64,000 nucleotides of DNA from Hyaloscypha bicolor E (taxonomy: Eukaryota > Ascomycota > Leotiomycetes > Helotiales > Hyaloscyphaceae), in contig NW_020194558.1 in the NCBI RefSeq assembly GCF_002865645.1, positions 2,074,014-2,138,013 of the forward strand. The letters are read 5' to 3'. Below, piece by piece: positions 24,135-35,768 of the stretch. Position 1 is the first letter of the stretch; each line of letters opens with the position of its first letter. Made by a program: the position numbers and the translations under genes. Below the pieces are notes generated by a model, which had not been told where the DNA came from, made no database searches, and saw nothing but the letters and a program-made list of their open reading frames with translations.

Positions 24135-24988
24135 CTTAAGCTTGATGTTGTAGTTGTTTTGAAAGTCGGCTTATGTCTTATGAAGGGAGGGGGGGAGGTC
24201 GTGCCCTTTGCGATTAGGTGATTATGATGTTGTTTTGTTTCGGGTCGAGCATATGGGGGGAAGCTGTTCCGAGTAAGAGGAGGGTCCCAGGGTACTGGAG
24301 GGGTATTTATTTGGGCTTTAAGCGGGAGAGCATTGTGATCTTGCTATAGATAATTGATTCATTGGCTTGACTGGATGATCTATACGCAGTCCGACAACTT
24401 GGTAGAGCAGCTGCGCAACACAGGAGAGTACATCATGATCCTTTGATGTTCTTGGCTATGCGGTTGAAGGCAAACAAACAGGGGTGCAGGAGGAACGGCC
24501 CGATTTTGCTGGTGATTGGATTGAGTGATCGACAACTTGCCAGTGCAATAGCTTACATGATGAACATTTGATGTTGTAGACGATGCAACAAGAAAACGAA
24601 GCCCTCTTACTAAGAGGCAAGCGTGCTGCGCGGTTTCGTCGAGGCGAAGGTCGAGTCACCAGCTCAGCCACGAGGACATCCTTGTGTGAAGGATGGCTGC
24701 AGCCTCCCTCATCACAAACTCGTAGTCTTCACCGGCTATACACTAAGATAATGCGGGGGGCCGCGATTAACCATATTGCAAACACTATTGTACAACTGCA
24801 ACTGTGCTATCAGCGACAGTGTCAGAACCTTTTCTACCCGCCCGCCTCGCTATGCGCGATTCCGTCGGAGAGAAGAGAGTAGGATGGCGATCATGAGACC
24901 AATAAGTAAAATGTACAGGAAGCTTCTCATATACTTCGTCACCACCCAACTACACACTTTGCCGAATGGTCACTCCGTCAAGTAGCAA
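24135..24988. other. Intergenic region upstream of the secreted protein
   Basis: Promoter of the minus-strand secreted-protein gene and 3' flank of TIM50. A TATA-like element lies near 24304-24312. No further gene seen. Confidence 0.5.
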
Positions 24989-26799
24989 TCATTTTCCGCC
25001 GCCAAACCAACCTGTGAAGCCTGACTTCATGGCTTTGGTGGCATCTTCCTTGGCTTTCTCTTCCAGTGCTGCCTCTTCCTTCAACCACTTCTCGCCATTT
25101 TCTCGGATCTCTCTCTCCAGGGTCTCGTAGTTTCTTTGCCCTCGCTCTCTTGCTTGGTCTTGCAACATCTTCCCCTGGGCGAAGGCTTCAGATGGTGTTT
25201 GCTCGTTAGGATCCATCATCATATTTTGATGCTTGATACCCAATGCGTTACCCAAAAAACCGACACCGGAGTGTTTGGGTTTCTTCCGCTTTTCCTCGTC
25301 CAACTGCTCTTGGAACTTCTTTCGTGCCACTGCTTCGCGTTTTGCAAACTCGGTCGGAATGTGGGTTCCTTCAAACGACTTGATCGCTTTGCGAACGTCA
25401 GTGTAGGCCATGGTGTGGATGTATTCGAGGAAGGGGATGAGGGAGACGAGTTCTGTATCCTTGACGTCGCCTTCCCATGGTTTGAGTATTATGGCATTTT
25501 CGGGTTGTTTCTTGGCGTGTGCCGACTTGGTATCGATCATGATTACTTTTGATAGGTCACGGTTTAGATATGATAAATCCTGAGACTGTCAGTCTTCTGT
25601 TTTCAGCTGGATACGAATTAAATTACCTTGACATATTCGCCATTCTCGTAGAGTGTTGCCTCTCGGAACAAGGGCCAGGTGACGATGTGGTACGGATCCA
25701 ATTTTCGAATGACGGGCTCTGCAATGGCCCATGGCTGACTTGTGAAGATAACCAGTTCGTAATATTGGCTTAGATATCGCAAGAAATAATCCACTCCGGG
25801 TCTTTTTGCCATTCTCCACCCATGCTCTCTCGACCACTCGCTATGGATCAATAAGTCTTCGAGGCTGACGATTAAGGTATATGGCCGCTCGAAGATTGGA
25901 TCTGGATCTGGCAGAAGCTTTCGGAAAGCGGGCTCATTGTAATAGTTCAGCTGGTCACCCAACCGAGCTTTTGCACGGTTCCACATCAATCCCAAAGCCC
26001 AGCCCGATGGGGCGTCTGGGTGCATTTTCTCTTCCTGTTCTGATTCCCAATTCCTGCCCAGATATATTGTCCCACTGACTGACAGACCTGCAAACATGGC
26101 GTACATGTAGTTTGCAAACTTTAATCGTTTCCGCTCTGAGGAAGAGATATATGCTGATGCTGGGAGCTCTCCGCGACCCCTACCCCCACCTGGTGCCTGC
26201 CCTGGCTCATCCGCTTCAGTCAAGTTCAGTGGTGATGCAGTTGGTTTAGTTGCGCCAGCGGTCTCGAACTCTAACGTCGATGGGATGCCTTGTGTCAAGT
26301 CTGGCAGAGACCTAATCTTTGACTGTGCCTCTGCAGGGTCAATGGAAGATGGGGAGGAAGATTGAGGAGCTGTGTTTTCCGAGGGTGAAGCAGTGGCCTT
26401 GAACTCGTCCTGCTTTGGCGAAAACTCTTTGGCTCCACCACTATTCCGCACATTGTCTTTGGCAGCTCCCTGATCTCCTGGCTGTGGCCAGTTGCGCTCT
26501 GGTCTGGCATCGTTGCTGAATTTATCCTGGCTCTTGGAATAATCAGGCCTTCCTGACTTATCACTACTCCTTTCACCTTGCTGCGGTGATGTAAATGCTG
26601 CACCAGCCCCTTCCGGTCGTGATGGCTGAGGTGCTCCTGGAGGCCGTGAGTAATCTATCGGCTTTCTTTGACCATGATTGGTCCTGTTATTCCGTGCCAT
26701 TGACCGAGTCCATATTGTCGACGAGGCTATTCGGAAAGTCGTAGGAGGCGCTCTTAACCCTGCTGTTTGCAAGGAGCGGATTACTGCTCTCGACAACAT
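24989..26799 (-). CDS. TIM50: Mitochondrial import receptor TIM50
   Basis: Two exons, 26799-25627 and 25579-24989; 587 aa. Residues 1-35 form a basic, Arg/Ser-rich presequence. Residues 36-205 are low-complexity and rich in Gly, Pro, Ser and Gln. A single membrane span covers about 229-247 (NYMYAMFAGLSVSGTIYLG). Then comes the FCP1-like domain with LIVSLEDLLIHSEW (309-322), YFLRYLSQYYELVIFTSQPWAIA and VKDLSYLNRDLSKVIMIDT. The phosphatase DxDx motif is replaced by SLED, as expected for the non-catalytic Tim50. It sits in the inner membrane and hands preproteins from TOM to TIM23. The C-terminal extension is charged and ends FTGWFGGGK. The start was chosen to give the presequence; a longer frame upstream lacks an ATG. 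Confidence 0.95.
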
Positions 26800-27394
26800 A
26801 TTGAAGAAAAATAAGATAAAGCAGCAAGTAGCTTCAATAAAGAAGTTACGCTGAACGAGATGGCATCTGGCTTGTCGGGAGCTTCTTGAAGCTTGAATGA
26901 GCTCACACCAGAAATATTTTTGGTTGCTGGGCGCTAGTTTCAATACGGCTAGGCGAGCCCTTGGTCTCTAAGGACCGCCGTAGTCCGCAGAAATCTATAT
27001 ATTCGGAAGTCGGCCTGTGCGGGGAAACATCAAAGTTGACAGAAAGGGAGAATGACTCGAACGCTTTATTACACACCCATGGCACACAGAGCTGAACCCC
27101 CTTTCGAGATGGAAATGGCTTATTCAAGAATTGGGTGCTAGGCGACCGTGCTCCAGTAGCACGGTCACAAGAGCAACTTGATCCCGTTATACCTCGACAT
27201 TCACAAACCTTGGAACCCTTTCCTCGCCCTCGCCCTCCGCCTCCGTTGGCATTGTTGTCAGTAGTTATAATTATATTATTTATTCACACCGTCCTCGAGT
27301 CCGAGCCGTCCCATAACCTTCTGAGCCCCTTCGCCCCAGCGTACGAGACCTCCCACTTTACTCGCTGCGAGACCCCAAATCGGTTGTCAATTCC
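26800..27394. promoter_or_regulatory. Divergent promoter of TIM50 and the 2EXR-like gene
   Basis: About 600 nt between divergent start codons. CT-rich tracts at 27200-27370 precede the plus-strand gene. No discrete site can be assigned. Confidence 0.4.
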
Positions 27395-28333
27395 ATGATG
27401 ACCAGAAGAATGAACCGCACAGTTGTCGTGGTTCCGCAGCTTGTTGGGAGCGTTAGCACGACACCACGATCCTTTGCATATCCCTCGGCGTACCCTTCAG
27501 AGGCTGAAGATGAGGTCGTAGCCACACCGAAGGGAGGAAATTTTCCCTTCCTCGCTCTTCCATCCGAATTGAGGAATAAGATATACTCGTTGGTATTCTC
27601 TGCCGCTCCTCTTCATCTAGATCTTGATCCTTCGATCTTCAAAATCTTCCATCGAACGCAGATGTTCGCCATCTTCCGTGTCTCACGCCAACTCTACCGC
27701 GAGGCCACACACCATTTCTTCAGCACACATACCTTCCGCCTCTTCCCGACCTATCCAGGCAGATACTTCAAGACAAAGAGACCTCTGCTAGCACGTCTGC
27801 CGGCTCAGTACCGTCAGTCCATCACGTCGCTAGAGCTGCGTCTTGGTCCCGGCTGGAATAATCCCCCACGAGGATGGGTCGTGAATGATGCATTGGGACT
27901 GGCTGACTGCACGAGCGTGCGGGTCTTGAGGATCTTCGTTGAATGCGACCCTAGCGATGCTATTTTCAAAGGCTTCCGGAAGAGTGAAGGGTTTTACGAA
28001 GAGTTCTCTGCAAGCCTTCTTGACGAGGTCATGAAAAAAGTTCCTAGTATCAAGATCGTGGAGTTCGATGCATATACCTCCGTCAAGCGGAGTGGAGATA
28101 TGATGTCTGGTCTTGAACAAGTGGTGGCAAAGTATGAGGGCAAGATTGTGGAATGGGGCCGAGAGCGTGGATGGGAGAAGGAGACTGAGCAAATCTGGCT
28201 TGACGCTCTTTTGATCCATGCGGCATCCCAGAGATTAAGCAGGGCCCGTGCTGTTCTTCCCGAGAGACCAATGGCATTTGCCGTAGGAGGCGACTTTAGT
28301 TTGCTGTATGAAGGCTCGGAAGCGATAAATTGA
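27395..28333 (+). CDS. 2EXR/F-box-like hypothetical protein
   Basis: Intronless, 312 aa. Residues 49-70 read FPFLALPSELRNKIYSLVFS, the signature of the large fungal family variously described as F-box-like or 2EXR proteins. It is followed by ALFHL-type repeats: SIFKIFHRTQMFAIFRVSRQLYREATHHFFSTHTF. The rest is a mixed alpha/beta region without catalytic motif. Members are abundant in Pezizomycotina and mostly of unknown function; a link to SCF ubiquitin ligases is only inferred from the first helix. The first two codons are both Met. Confidence 0.75.
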   Translation: MMTRRMNRTVVVVPQLVGSVSTTPRSFAYPSAYPSEAEDEVVATPKGGNFPFLALPSELRNKIYSLVFSAAPLHLDLDPSIFKIFHRTQMFAIFRVSRQLYREATHHFFSTHTFRLFPTYPGRYFKTKRPLLARLPAQYRQSITSLELRLGPGWNNPPRGWVVNDALGLADCTSVRVLRIFVECDPSDAIFKGFRKSEGFYEEFSASLLDEVMKKVPSIKIVEFDAYTSVKRSGDMMSGLEQVVAKYEGKIVEWGRERGWEKETEQIWLDALLIHAASQRLSRARAVLPERPMAFAVGGDFSLLYEGSEAIN

Positions 28334-28653
28334 AACGAAGCCTATTCTCAAGCACTGTCTATCACGTAACTCCTCAGCATTTGCCCTTCCTCAACTTTTG
28401 ACGACTTTCCTCGCTTATTCGGAGGACGCTTAAATGTTCGTCCTTGGCTGGATCAGCAGTAGGTGCTAAGAGACGAAGAGGGCGAGTCTCCAGGAAACGG
28501 CAGACTAATGCGGAAACCTCTTGTTAAACTGCTGAAGAGCGCCCCATTTAAAGTGACCCATATACATAGCGGGGCTTGCAAACCAATTTGCTTCTTGCTG
28601 CTGAAGATAAAATCATTTTCTTCACACAAATACTCTACAATCAATGAAACCTC
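28334..28653. other. Short convergent intergenic region
   Basis: The 3' flank of the 2EXR-like gene meets the 3' end of the carotenoid-oxygenase gene. No gene seen. Confidence 0.5.
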
Positions 28654-30371
28654 CTAATGAGTCGCCCCGTTTGTCTCGTTCGTCCCATTCAGGAGTCGCT
28701 CCTGCCACGGCAACGGTTTCGAAGCCGGCTTCACAGGACCAAGCTCCCCATTCTCCTTTCTCAGTTCCTGCCAAGCCTCGATATCTCTCTGGTCAACGAA
28801 GTTCCCGTGCAGACCCAGACGCAACTTGAATGGCAAGCGGACCACAGCCAATGGTCCCTTCGCAAGGTGTAAGGCATCGAAAATCAAGATATCGTTACGC
28901 AAAACGTCTAAGTGGTTCAGCAGACACATGAGATACCCATCTCCTTCAACATCCGTGTTTCTCGGTACAAAGACTGGTTCCTGGAAAGTAGTTGTCGGGC
29001 CAGCCCAGTACACATCCTTAATCCCCTCATCCCAGGTGAAATGGCCAATAGCGTTGAACAGTCCTCCGGCGGGCGAGCCACATTTCTCGAAGTCGTACTT
29101 CTTCGTGGGATCAATTTGCAACTGCCAGAAATGGTTGTACTTCTTAGTGCAAAACCTATCATCGATCCGAGAGAACTCGCCGCTGATACCGAAAAGTCGG
29201 GCTGGTTTGACATGGCTTTTGGTTTTTGCTTTGGGGTCAAAGATCCAGCGGAAAGTATCTGAGGTCAATTTATTCCGCTTTTGGAGCGACTCTCGGGGGG
29301 CATTATCTGGTGGGAAGAAGAAGAAGACATTGTCATCTGCTACAGTGAGATCGAAGACGATGTGTCCGTCTTCGTTCTCGTAGCATCCTGCAACATGGCC
29401 ATGGAAACCTGAGTCTCTTAGATCAAAAGGCTTCAAAACTTGGAGTGGAGATCTTCACCGTTCTCAGACCTCAACCACACAATATCTTCCGGCTTCCCAC
29501 CCCGTCTTGGCACTATTCCGTACCACTGGTCTTCGTTCGGATCCCAAGCAAAGTGATTTCCACCTTTCTTCATACGTTCAAGCGACACCTTCAATGGCGT
29601 CAAGGGAAGGACAAGATAATTCTCAGAGATACCGCAATCATGGATCATTCCACAAAACGGTGCCTTATACCAAGTCTCTTCAATCTTGACGCCATTTTTG
29701 TCGATCGTGTTGACTACAATATCACAAGAAGCATCATGACCATCACCACCAGCCTGATACCCAAAACAAACCATCTCCCCCGTCACCGGATCAATCTTTG
29801 GGTGTGCGGTAAAAGTTGGTGACACGACCTGGCCATCAAAGTCATAACGGCCAATCGTCTCCAAAGTCGCAGGATCCATGGCAAAAGGCGGGCCATCCTC
29901 CTTCATCGCCAACAACATCCCTCTCCAAAATAGCACATTGGTATTGGAAACCGTCCTGATAACGCCCTTCGCCATCTCGCTATCCGTATACAGGTTCCTG
30001 TACTTCCCAAATAGCGCCTTCCTCGCTTTCGTCTCGGCCTTAAAGCGATCAGTTTGCACATACCGATGCGTGAAATCGCAATGCCCATTTTCAAATCTGA
30101 ATGCAGACACAGCACCATCGCCGCTGAACTGTATGTCATCTTCATACATGGGTGGTAACCGATGGTCGGTTTGAACGCGGTAGAAAGTCCCGTTGATGTC
30201 TTCAGGGATGGTTCCCGTGACCTCGAGATCGAAGATGTTGCCCTCAAGGCGCGAGGGTAGGTTAAAGCCTTGAAACATGCCGGTTGAAGGGAATTTGGTC
30301 TTCTTGCTGGATTTCAGGCCATTGACGTAGTTGGGCTCCTCGATGGGAGTGAAGGCGAAGAGGTGTGCCAT
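28654..30371 (-). CDS. Carotenoid/lignostilbene-type cleavage dioxygenase
   Basis: Two exons, 30371-29459 and 29408-28654, joined over a 50-nt intron (GTGAAG to CTCAG); 555 aa. The four iron-binding histidines of the family are visible: H190 ([10 protein letters not shown]), H244 ([10 protein letters not shown]), H307 (NGFHGHVAG, restored exactly by the splice) and one in RLGLHGNFV near the C-terminus. Other family blocks are [27 protein letters not shown] and [23 protein letters not shown]. There is no signal peptide or membrane span. Such enzymes use Fe(II) and O2 to split a C=C bond, in fungi often of stilbenes such as resveratrol or of lignostilbenes, giving two aryl aldehydes. The genes beside it handle exactly such products. 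A carotenoid substrate remains possible. Confidence 0.92.
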
Positions 30372-31048
30372 GATCACGTGATTCACTCCCCTTTTCTCTC
30401 AAGTACTTTAGTTAGAATGAGATGATATGTGGTCGTCAGGCTTTTTCGACTGTGGGACCTTTCATTTGGCGTTATATAAACATACTATGGTATTCAATCG
30501 GGGTTGAGGAGCATTGATAGGGCCAGGAGTCAGCTCACTTTGCCTTCCTCGGAAGAATGGTGCCGACATAGTCGGCAATTCCTCATGGTAGAATACATTG
30601 TTTCTTGACTCGAGTCTAAATATCTCAGTGGATCGATCATAAAATCTACGGAGTATGTTATTAATAACCTCGGACCATTGATCTGCCGTTTCCCGAGTAA
30701 ATTAATTTGTACCCGGAACCCCGCACTTCGAGATCCTTGTCTAATTCTCTCCCCCCCTAATTAAATGTAACAATGGGTCAAAGTACAGGTGTTTTTTGGT
30801 ATGGCAACTGGACCGTGCCAGGCTGGTTTTGCGGGGACCCACTATTACATCTATTTAGGGGGCGGGGAGAGTTGCACCCTCATCACTTTCTATCCAACCT
30901 CCACTCCACACCAGACAATATATCAGGAAACTACTCGGGATTGATTCTGGACCATAAACACAAATTTCTCACTCAATTGAAAGACGTCTATCTCTTGTGG
31001 TCAAGGTCCTATCGCCGTTGCCCTCTTCGGAAAACCCCCGTCAGCAAC
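30372..31048. promoter_or_regulatory. Divergent promoter of dioxygenase and alcohol dehydrogenase
   Basis: A TATATAAA box at 30473-30480 lies about 100 nt before the dioxygenase start codon and is nearly symmetric, so it could serve that minus-strand gene. At 30550-30565 the sequence has the spacing CGG-N10-CCG, overlapped by an inverted repeat GCCGAC-ATA-GTCGGC at 30562-30576. Both are the kind of site bound by Zn2Cys6 dimers; one such regulator is encoded 3 kb away. Confidence 0.6.
30550..30565. promoter_or_regulatory. CGG-N10-CCG element A
   Basis: CGG at 30550-30552 and CCG at 30563-30565, ten bases between. It lies about 180 nt upstream of the dioxygenase start and 490 nt upstream of the alcohol-dehydrogenase start. 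The same spacing occurs in two other promoter regions of the cluster. Binding by the local regulator is inferred. Confidence 0.5.
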
Positions 31049-32311
31049 ATGGCTTCAGATCCTGTGAGATACGAGATTCCAAAGACCTTCAAAGCTGCAG
31101 TATATGGCAAGTAATACCTATTCCAAACATGAATTCTATGTCAAACAGCTAACGCCTCTCAAGACAACCCGGGTCACATCAGCACCAAAGTTGAAGAGCT
31201 CCCAGTCCCAGAGCCAGGACCTGGCCAAGTGCTTGTCCGTCTGACTGTAAGCTTAAAGAACCTTCTCTCAAGTTCCAAAGAGATTTTGACGCCTCTCCCA
31301 GCATTCCGGTGTCTGCCGCAGCGACCTAAGCGTTATGACCTGCGGTTGGGTAGCCCTCCCCTTTCCTGTTCCCAAAGGCCAAATCGGTGGACACGAAGGC
31401 GTAGGCATCGTGCAAAAGCTCGGACCGGGCTCCGATGTAGGCACCGTAAAGCTCGGTGATCGAGTGGGCATCAAATGGGCAGCTGCAATGTGTGGCACCT
31501 GCATGCCCTGCCGCAACGGCTTTGATGGCCATTGCACGCAGTTCAAAGTCTCCGGGTATTTCACTCCGGGAACTTTTGCTCAGTTTGCTCTTGCTCCAGC
31601 GAATTATGTAACCCCGATTCCGGAGAGTCTGGGGAGTGCTGATGCAGCGCCCATGCTGTGTGCGGGGTTGACGAGTTATTCTGCGTTGAGGAAGTGTGGT
31701 GCAAAGTCGGGAGATTGGGTTGTTGTTTCTGGTGCTGGAGGGGGTTTGGGACATCTTGCGGTGCAGATTGCGACGAGGGGGGTGGGGTATAGGGTTATTG
31801 GGCTTGATGCAGGGTCTAAGGAAGCTCTTGTCAAGGATTGTGGGGCGGAGCATTTCCTTGATATTACGAAATACACGTCCGAAGCTCTCGCGGAAGAGAT
31901 CAAGAAGTTGACAGATGGGTTAGGAGCTACTTCTGTCATTGTTTGTGCGGGAGTAAATGCAGCGTATGCTCAAGCATTAGGGATGTTATCCTTTGGGGGA
32001 ACGGTGGTCTGCGTTGGGATTCCAGATGGGCAGAGGAAGGAGATTGGGAATGCGTTTCCGCAACATCTTATTGGGAGCCAGAAGAAGATTGTGGGGAGCA
32101 GTATTGGGAACCAGAGGGAGGCGATTGAGGTTTTGGAGTTGGCTGCTAGGGGAGTTGTGAAGACGCATTATAAGATTGATAAGCTGGAGAACTTGACGGA
32201 GGTTTTCAAGGATATGGAGGATAACAAGATGGAGGGCAGAGTGTGAGTATTGGCGCTTTGAAGGGATTGAATTGATTGCTTACTTTTTGCAGGGTTCTAG
32301 ATCTGAGATGA
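31049..32311 (+). CDS. Zinc-dependent alcohol dehydrogenase (MDR family)
   Basis: Four exons: 31049-31106, 31164-31246, 31302-32242 and 32293-32311; 366 aa. Catalytic zinc ligands are C52 (HSGVCRSDL), H78 (GGHEGVG) and C167 (MLCAGLTSY). Structural zinc ligands are C111, C114, C117 and C125. The NAD(P)-binding loop reads SGAGGGLGH. Intron 1 has a GC donor (G/GCAAGT); only this join gives AAVYDNPG, the usual family sequence. The last exon adds only VLDLR. The enzyme interconverts alcohols and aldehydes; beside a stilbene-cleaving-type oxygenase and an aldehyde dehydrogenase, an aryl-aldehyde substrate is likely but unproven. The gene is divergent from the dioxygenase. Confidence 0.93.
31107..31163 (+). 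other. GC-AG intron in the alcohol dehydrogenase
   Basis: Donor TATG/GCAAGTAA, acceptor TCAAG, 57 nt, with GCTAAC as branch site. No GT donor nearby keeps the frame. The rest of the donor matches the fungal consensus perfectly, which is usual for GC-AG introns. Confidence 0.8.
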
Positions 32312-33274
32312 GCCGGTTGGAAGAGGAATTTCAATGAATTGGCATTCACGGCCTGGCGAAGGAAGTGGCGAGAGGGATCGGAGCCCAAAATGAAAGTTGT
32401 TTGAGAGCATTCTACTCGGGATGAAGTAAGCAGTGCACACCAACTAATGGACGACGGCGCTAGAATTTCCTGACTATCGACATGATTTGGAAGACTTGAT
32501 TCAATGAGTGTAATCAAAATATGTTGGGACCTCAAAGGCAGGAAGCCAAGCATTCGCTCCTTCTCTCAAATCCCCAGCCCACGCTCCTCCCACCACAACG
32601 AAGAATCGCGACTTCCTTACTCGGTAACAGCCTTATAACTTCCTCGCAAATTTCCCACCCATTTCCCATCAATCTTCCATCTCCCCCTCTTCTCTTCCTC
32701 TTCATCACCACATATCAGCCTCTCTTCTCCTGTCCTCCCCACGAAACTTGATGTCAACAAGTTTGTCATCACTCACTCAATTTTGTGTCCAGCTAACTGA
32801 ACCAACACCCTCTCTTCCTCAACAGAGCCACACCTCCAAACCTACCGCACACTATATGGTGAGCTCTCCTTTCCTTGCTCCTCACATCAAAACCCACCTC
32901 CAAACTTCATCTCCATCCAAAACCCCGCACATTCTTCGCGGTTCACATACATATCCATTCTCTCAATGCTGCAACCCCCACATCTACCTCGCATATTCTT
33001 TCCGGCCAATCGGAGTTCCATAGTTGAACTCCTAAACGATTGTGCATTCTGGTATACCCGGGTCACAGACAGATATGAGCACGAGACGTAGGCAAAGGCT
33101 CTTGGCACGAGAGATTTCGTCATGGCTGATTCATCGAGTTTCCGGGATCTTTTGGTGTTTGAGTACTTTGGAGGTGGTCTTGATGAGAAGCTTGATTGCA
33201 AAAACACCCGCTAACTCGCTGGCATCCCAAGAAATGCTTCATCAGCATTCTTTATCCGATCAGATCAGCCCCTC
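32312..33274. other. Intergenic region with a possible small spliced gene
   Basis: A strongly CT-rich tract (32540-32745) precedes ATGTCAACAA at 32751, which is followed by a plausible intron (GTTTGT to CAACAG, with GCTAAC) and then a second exon reading KPHLQTYRTLY before GTGAGC. Further right, the plus strand has protein-like stretches SSIVELLNDCAFWYTRVTDRY and ADSSSFRDLLVFEYFGGGLDEKL up to about 33214, separated by a stop. I could not join these into one model. A short gene or a degenerate one may lie here. Confidence 0.3.
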
Positions 33275-35768
33275 CTATGCGTTCTCAAAATTCGGGAACA
33301 ACCCTCCGAAGAAATCCAAATTCGGTTGCAGCACATCGCTCGCCCCTGGCATCGAAGAGACTTCCATGTCCATGTTCATGTATAAGTCCATGTCCATCAG
33401 GAAGGAATCACCAAGATTACCAGATCCTTGAAACGTTGCTGTCTGCTCGGGATAACTATTGTTCCTGATCTGGAGTCAGTCACGGTTCACAGAGGACATG
33501 GAACCACTTACGGATCAAATTCTGGCCACAAGTTCGAGAGAGTGGCTTGCTGTGCAAAGTCCACCTTCACATCTGTGTCGTTCGACTCGCTCTTAATTCC
33601 AAGTTGAGCGAGTCGAGTTGGGAGTTCTTGCACCACACTTCTGCAGAATCCGACTTGTTCCATGTTCTCAAGCATCGAGACGCAAGCCCCAATATCTCGA
33701 CGAAGATCTTGAGATTCTGATTTTGCAAGTCCGAGGGCTAGAATCATGATGACCTTCAGAGTGCACACGCAGTCGAATGTGATCAGGCTAGAGATGCTTT
33801 GGTCTGTTGACATGGTTTTGATTACGACCACAGCGTTCCTGGCTGCATCGAGGCAGATCTTGCTGAGCTTCTCGAACCAGGTTCTCTTTGGGTGGTTCAA
33901 AGTTGAGCCTTTGATCACGAGGTACAGCAGGAATGGCTGTGAAAGGAGCATCATGGCGTTCCAGTAATTCAAGTGAAGAATACCAATTGACCGCCTGTGC
34001 GTTGGAGCAACCGGGACTCCCCACTTGAGATGAGATGGCATTTCTGCTTGCCATCGCTGAAGTGAAGAGACATAGCTTGTGACTTTGGAAAAGGATATTG
34101 TCCTTGAATCTGAAGATCGTTCTGGGTATATTGTTTGGATGATCTCTCGTTTCAGACGATTAAGGGATGTTGAGACTGAGAGGCAGCCAAGTGGGGTATT
34201 CGTCCCGGGATTTAGTACCTGCTCAGATGGCAAGGGAGTTTGAATCCGGAGACTCCTTTCATCGCTGACACAGGGACTTCCGCACCGCGAAGCAATCTCC
34301 TGGTCCATAATATAAAGCGTCCACCAGATTCTTCGATTTATTTGTTTCGTCACTGGGCTCTGATTTGTGGGTGATTTGTCATGTTGGAAGCCAAGTGAAA
34401 ATGCAATCTGCATTGCAGTTCCCATGTAGAGATACGAGGTGATCCGGAATCTGAAAGTGAGCAGAGCCACACTCTATCATTTGGTAAATAATAAGTCTTC
34501 ATTGTTTAAGTCGACAGAGAAACTCACTAGAATTGCAAGGGCCCGGATGCTATCGATGTCTGCCTCATCATGAACAGCCGGAACCAGCGCTTTCGCCAGA
34601 GCCAAATACCCCTCAGAGGTTTTTGCGTCCGAAACCAGCCGTGTCTCTGGAGAAATGAAGTCGTTTAAGGGAGAGTTCTGCGAGTTTTCATTTGAAGCTG
34701 CTCCAAGTGCGAATATAGCATAGAGAGAGCAAAGCCATGAACTTGTGGCCATCCCACCGCCCGTGACATATGTATCATCCAACCTCGCATGGAACTGTTC
34801 AATCGGATACAGCCAATATATGCAATGAACTTCTTCAAAGAATCGAGCAACGTAATAATCGCAATATTCGCGAGGAGGGAGGTAGGGATGTGTTGGTGAG
34901 GCGGCTTCGTAGAGGAGCTTAGGTCTCTCGGGTTTCTGAGGAGGAAAGTTCTCTTTGGGTGGAGGGATGATCTTCGAATCTTCTACTTCGGGGCTCGGTG
35001 CGTCTTTCATTGTACATACTGCTGAATTGAAGGCAATCTCGGAGTACGCTCCAACGTAGCCTGCACAGGTGTCAGCCAGTGTCTATTCGTACTTCAAAAT
35101 GCCACGAACGGTATTCTCCAAGTGAGTCCTGCATCAAACACCCCAGCTGCTCATGTAAGTCTGCAATCTCTTCAGTATCCGCTTCCGAGTCATTCTGAAC
35201 GGCGTCCTCCGATCCTGGCGAGTCATCTGTCGTCTTCGAATCACGCCGTTGTGTCTGTTGTTGAGTATTTGTTGTATCAATTTGGAGGTCTTTGGCTATT
35301 GACCTCAAAGTTTCAAGATTAAGTTCTTCCTTTTGTACGAAGTGGCGGAGAATCTGCATAGAGCACCGATACTCCTCCTCGGAAACGTGATAATATGGTC
35401 TTTGTTTTGGTCGAGTGGCCACTCCACACTCGGCACCGATGTGTGCACAGTATCTGCAAGGTCCAGGGACTGCGAAACACTTAGCTACAGCACTGAGGAT
35501 TTTGTACCTCGAGACAAAGCCGTTATCAAATTCAAACTTTTCCATTCTATTGGCAGATATGGGGGGACACACTTGGATCAATGCACTGTTAAATAGGGTC
35601 AGCCCTATTTTCGAGAATGGGGTTAAGGGAGGCAGAACGGACTTTGGTCTTCCTGCTCTTACAACGATCGCAGCTCTTGGGCGTGCGAACTTTCTTGACT
35701 TTCATCTGGGTGCCATTGGCACTGGAAAGGCTTGCCTTTCTGCTATCTGTCACTCGGTTTTCTGTCAT
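33275..35768 (-). CDS. Zn2Cys6 transcription factor with fungal-specific domain
   Basis: Six exons: 35768-35643, 35585-35573 (13 nt), 35469-35110, 35060-34528, 34473-33512 and 33464-33275; 727 aa. The zinc cluster is C33-x2-C36-x6-C43-x7-C51-x2-C54-x6-C61 and is spread over the first three exons; the 13-nt exon supplies C43. Basic residues KSRKTK lie inside it. The middle homology region (fungal_trans) runs from about residue 220 to 560, with YCDYYVARFFEEVHCIYWLYP, ALAILSVALLTF, YLYMGTAMQIAFSLG and INRRIWWTLYIMDQEIASRCG. The C-terminus is Met/Asp-rich (MDMDLYMNMDMEV), like an activation domain. It probably controls the surrounding catabolic genes by binding CGG half-sites. The first donor (GTCCGT) is atypical. 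Confidence 0.92.
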
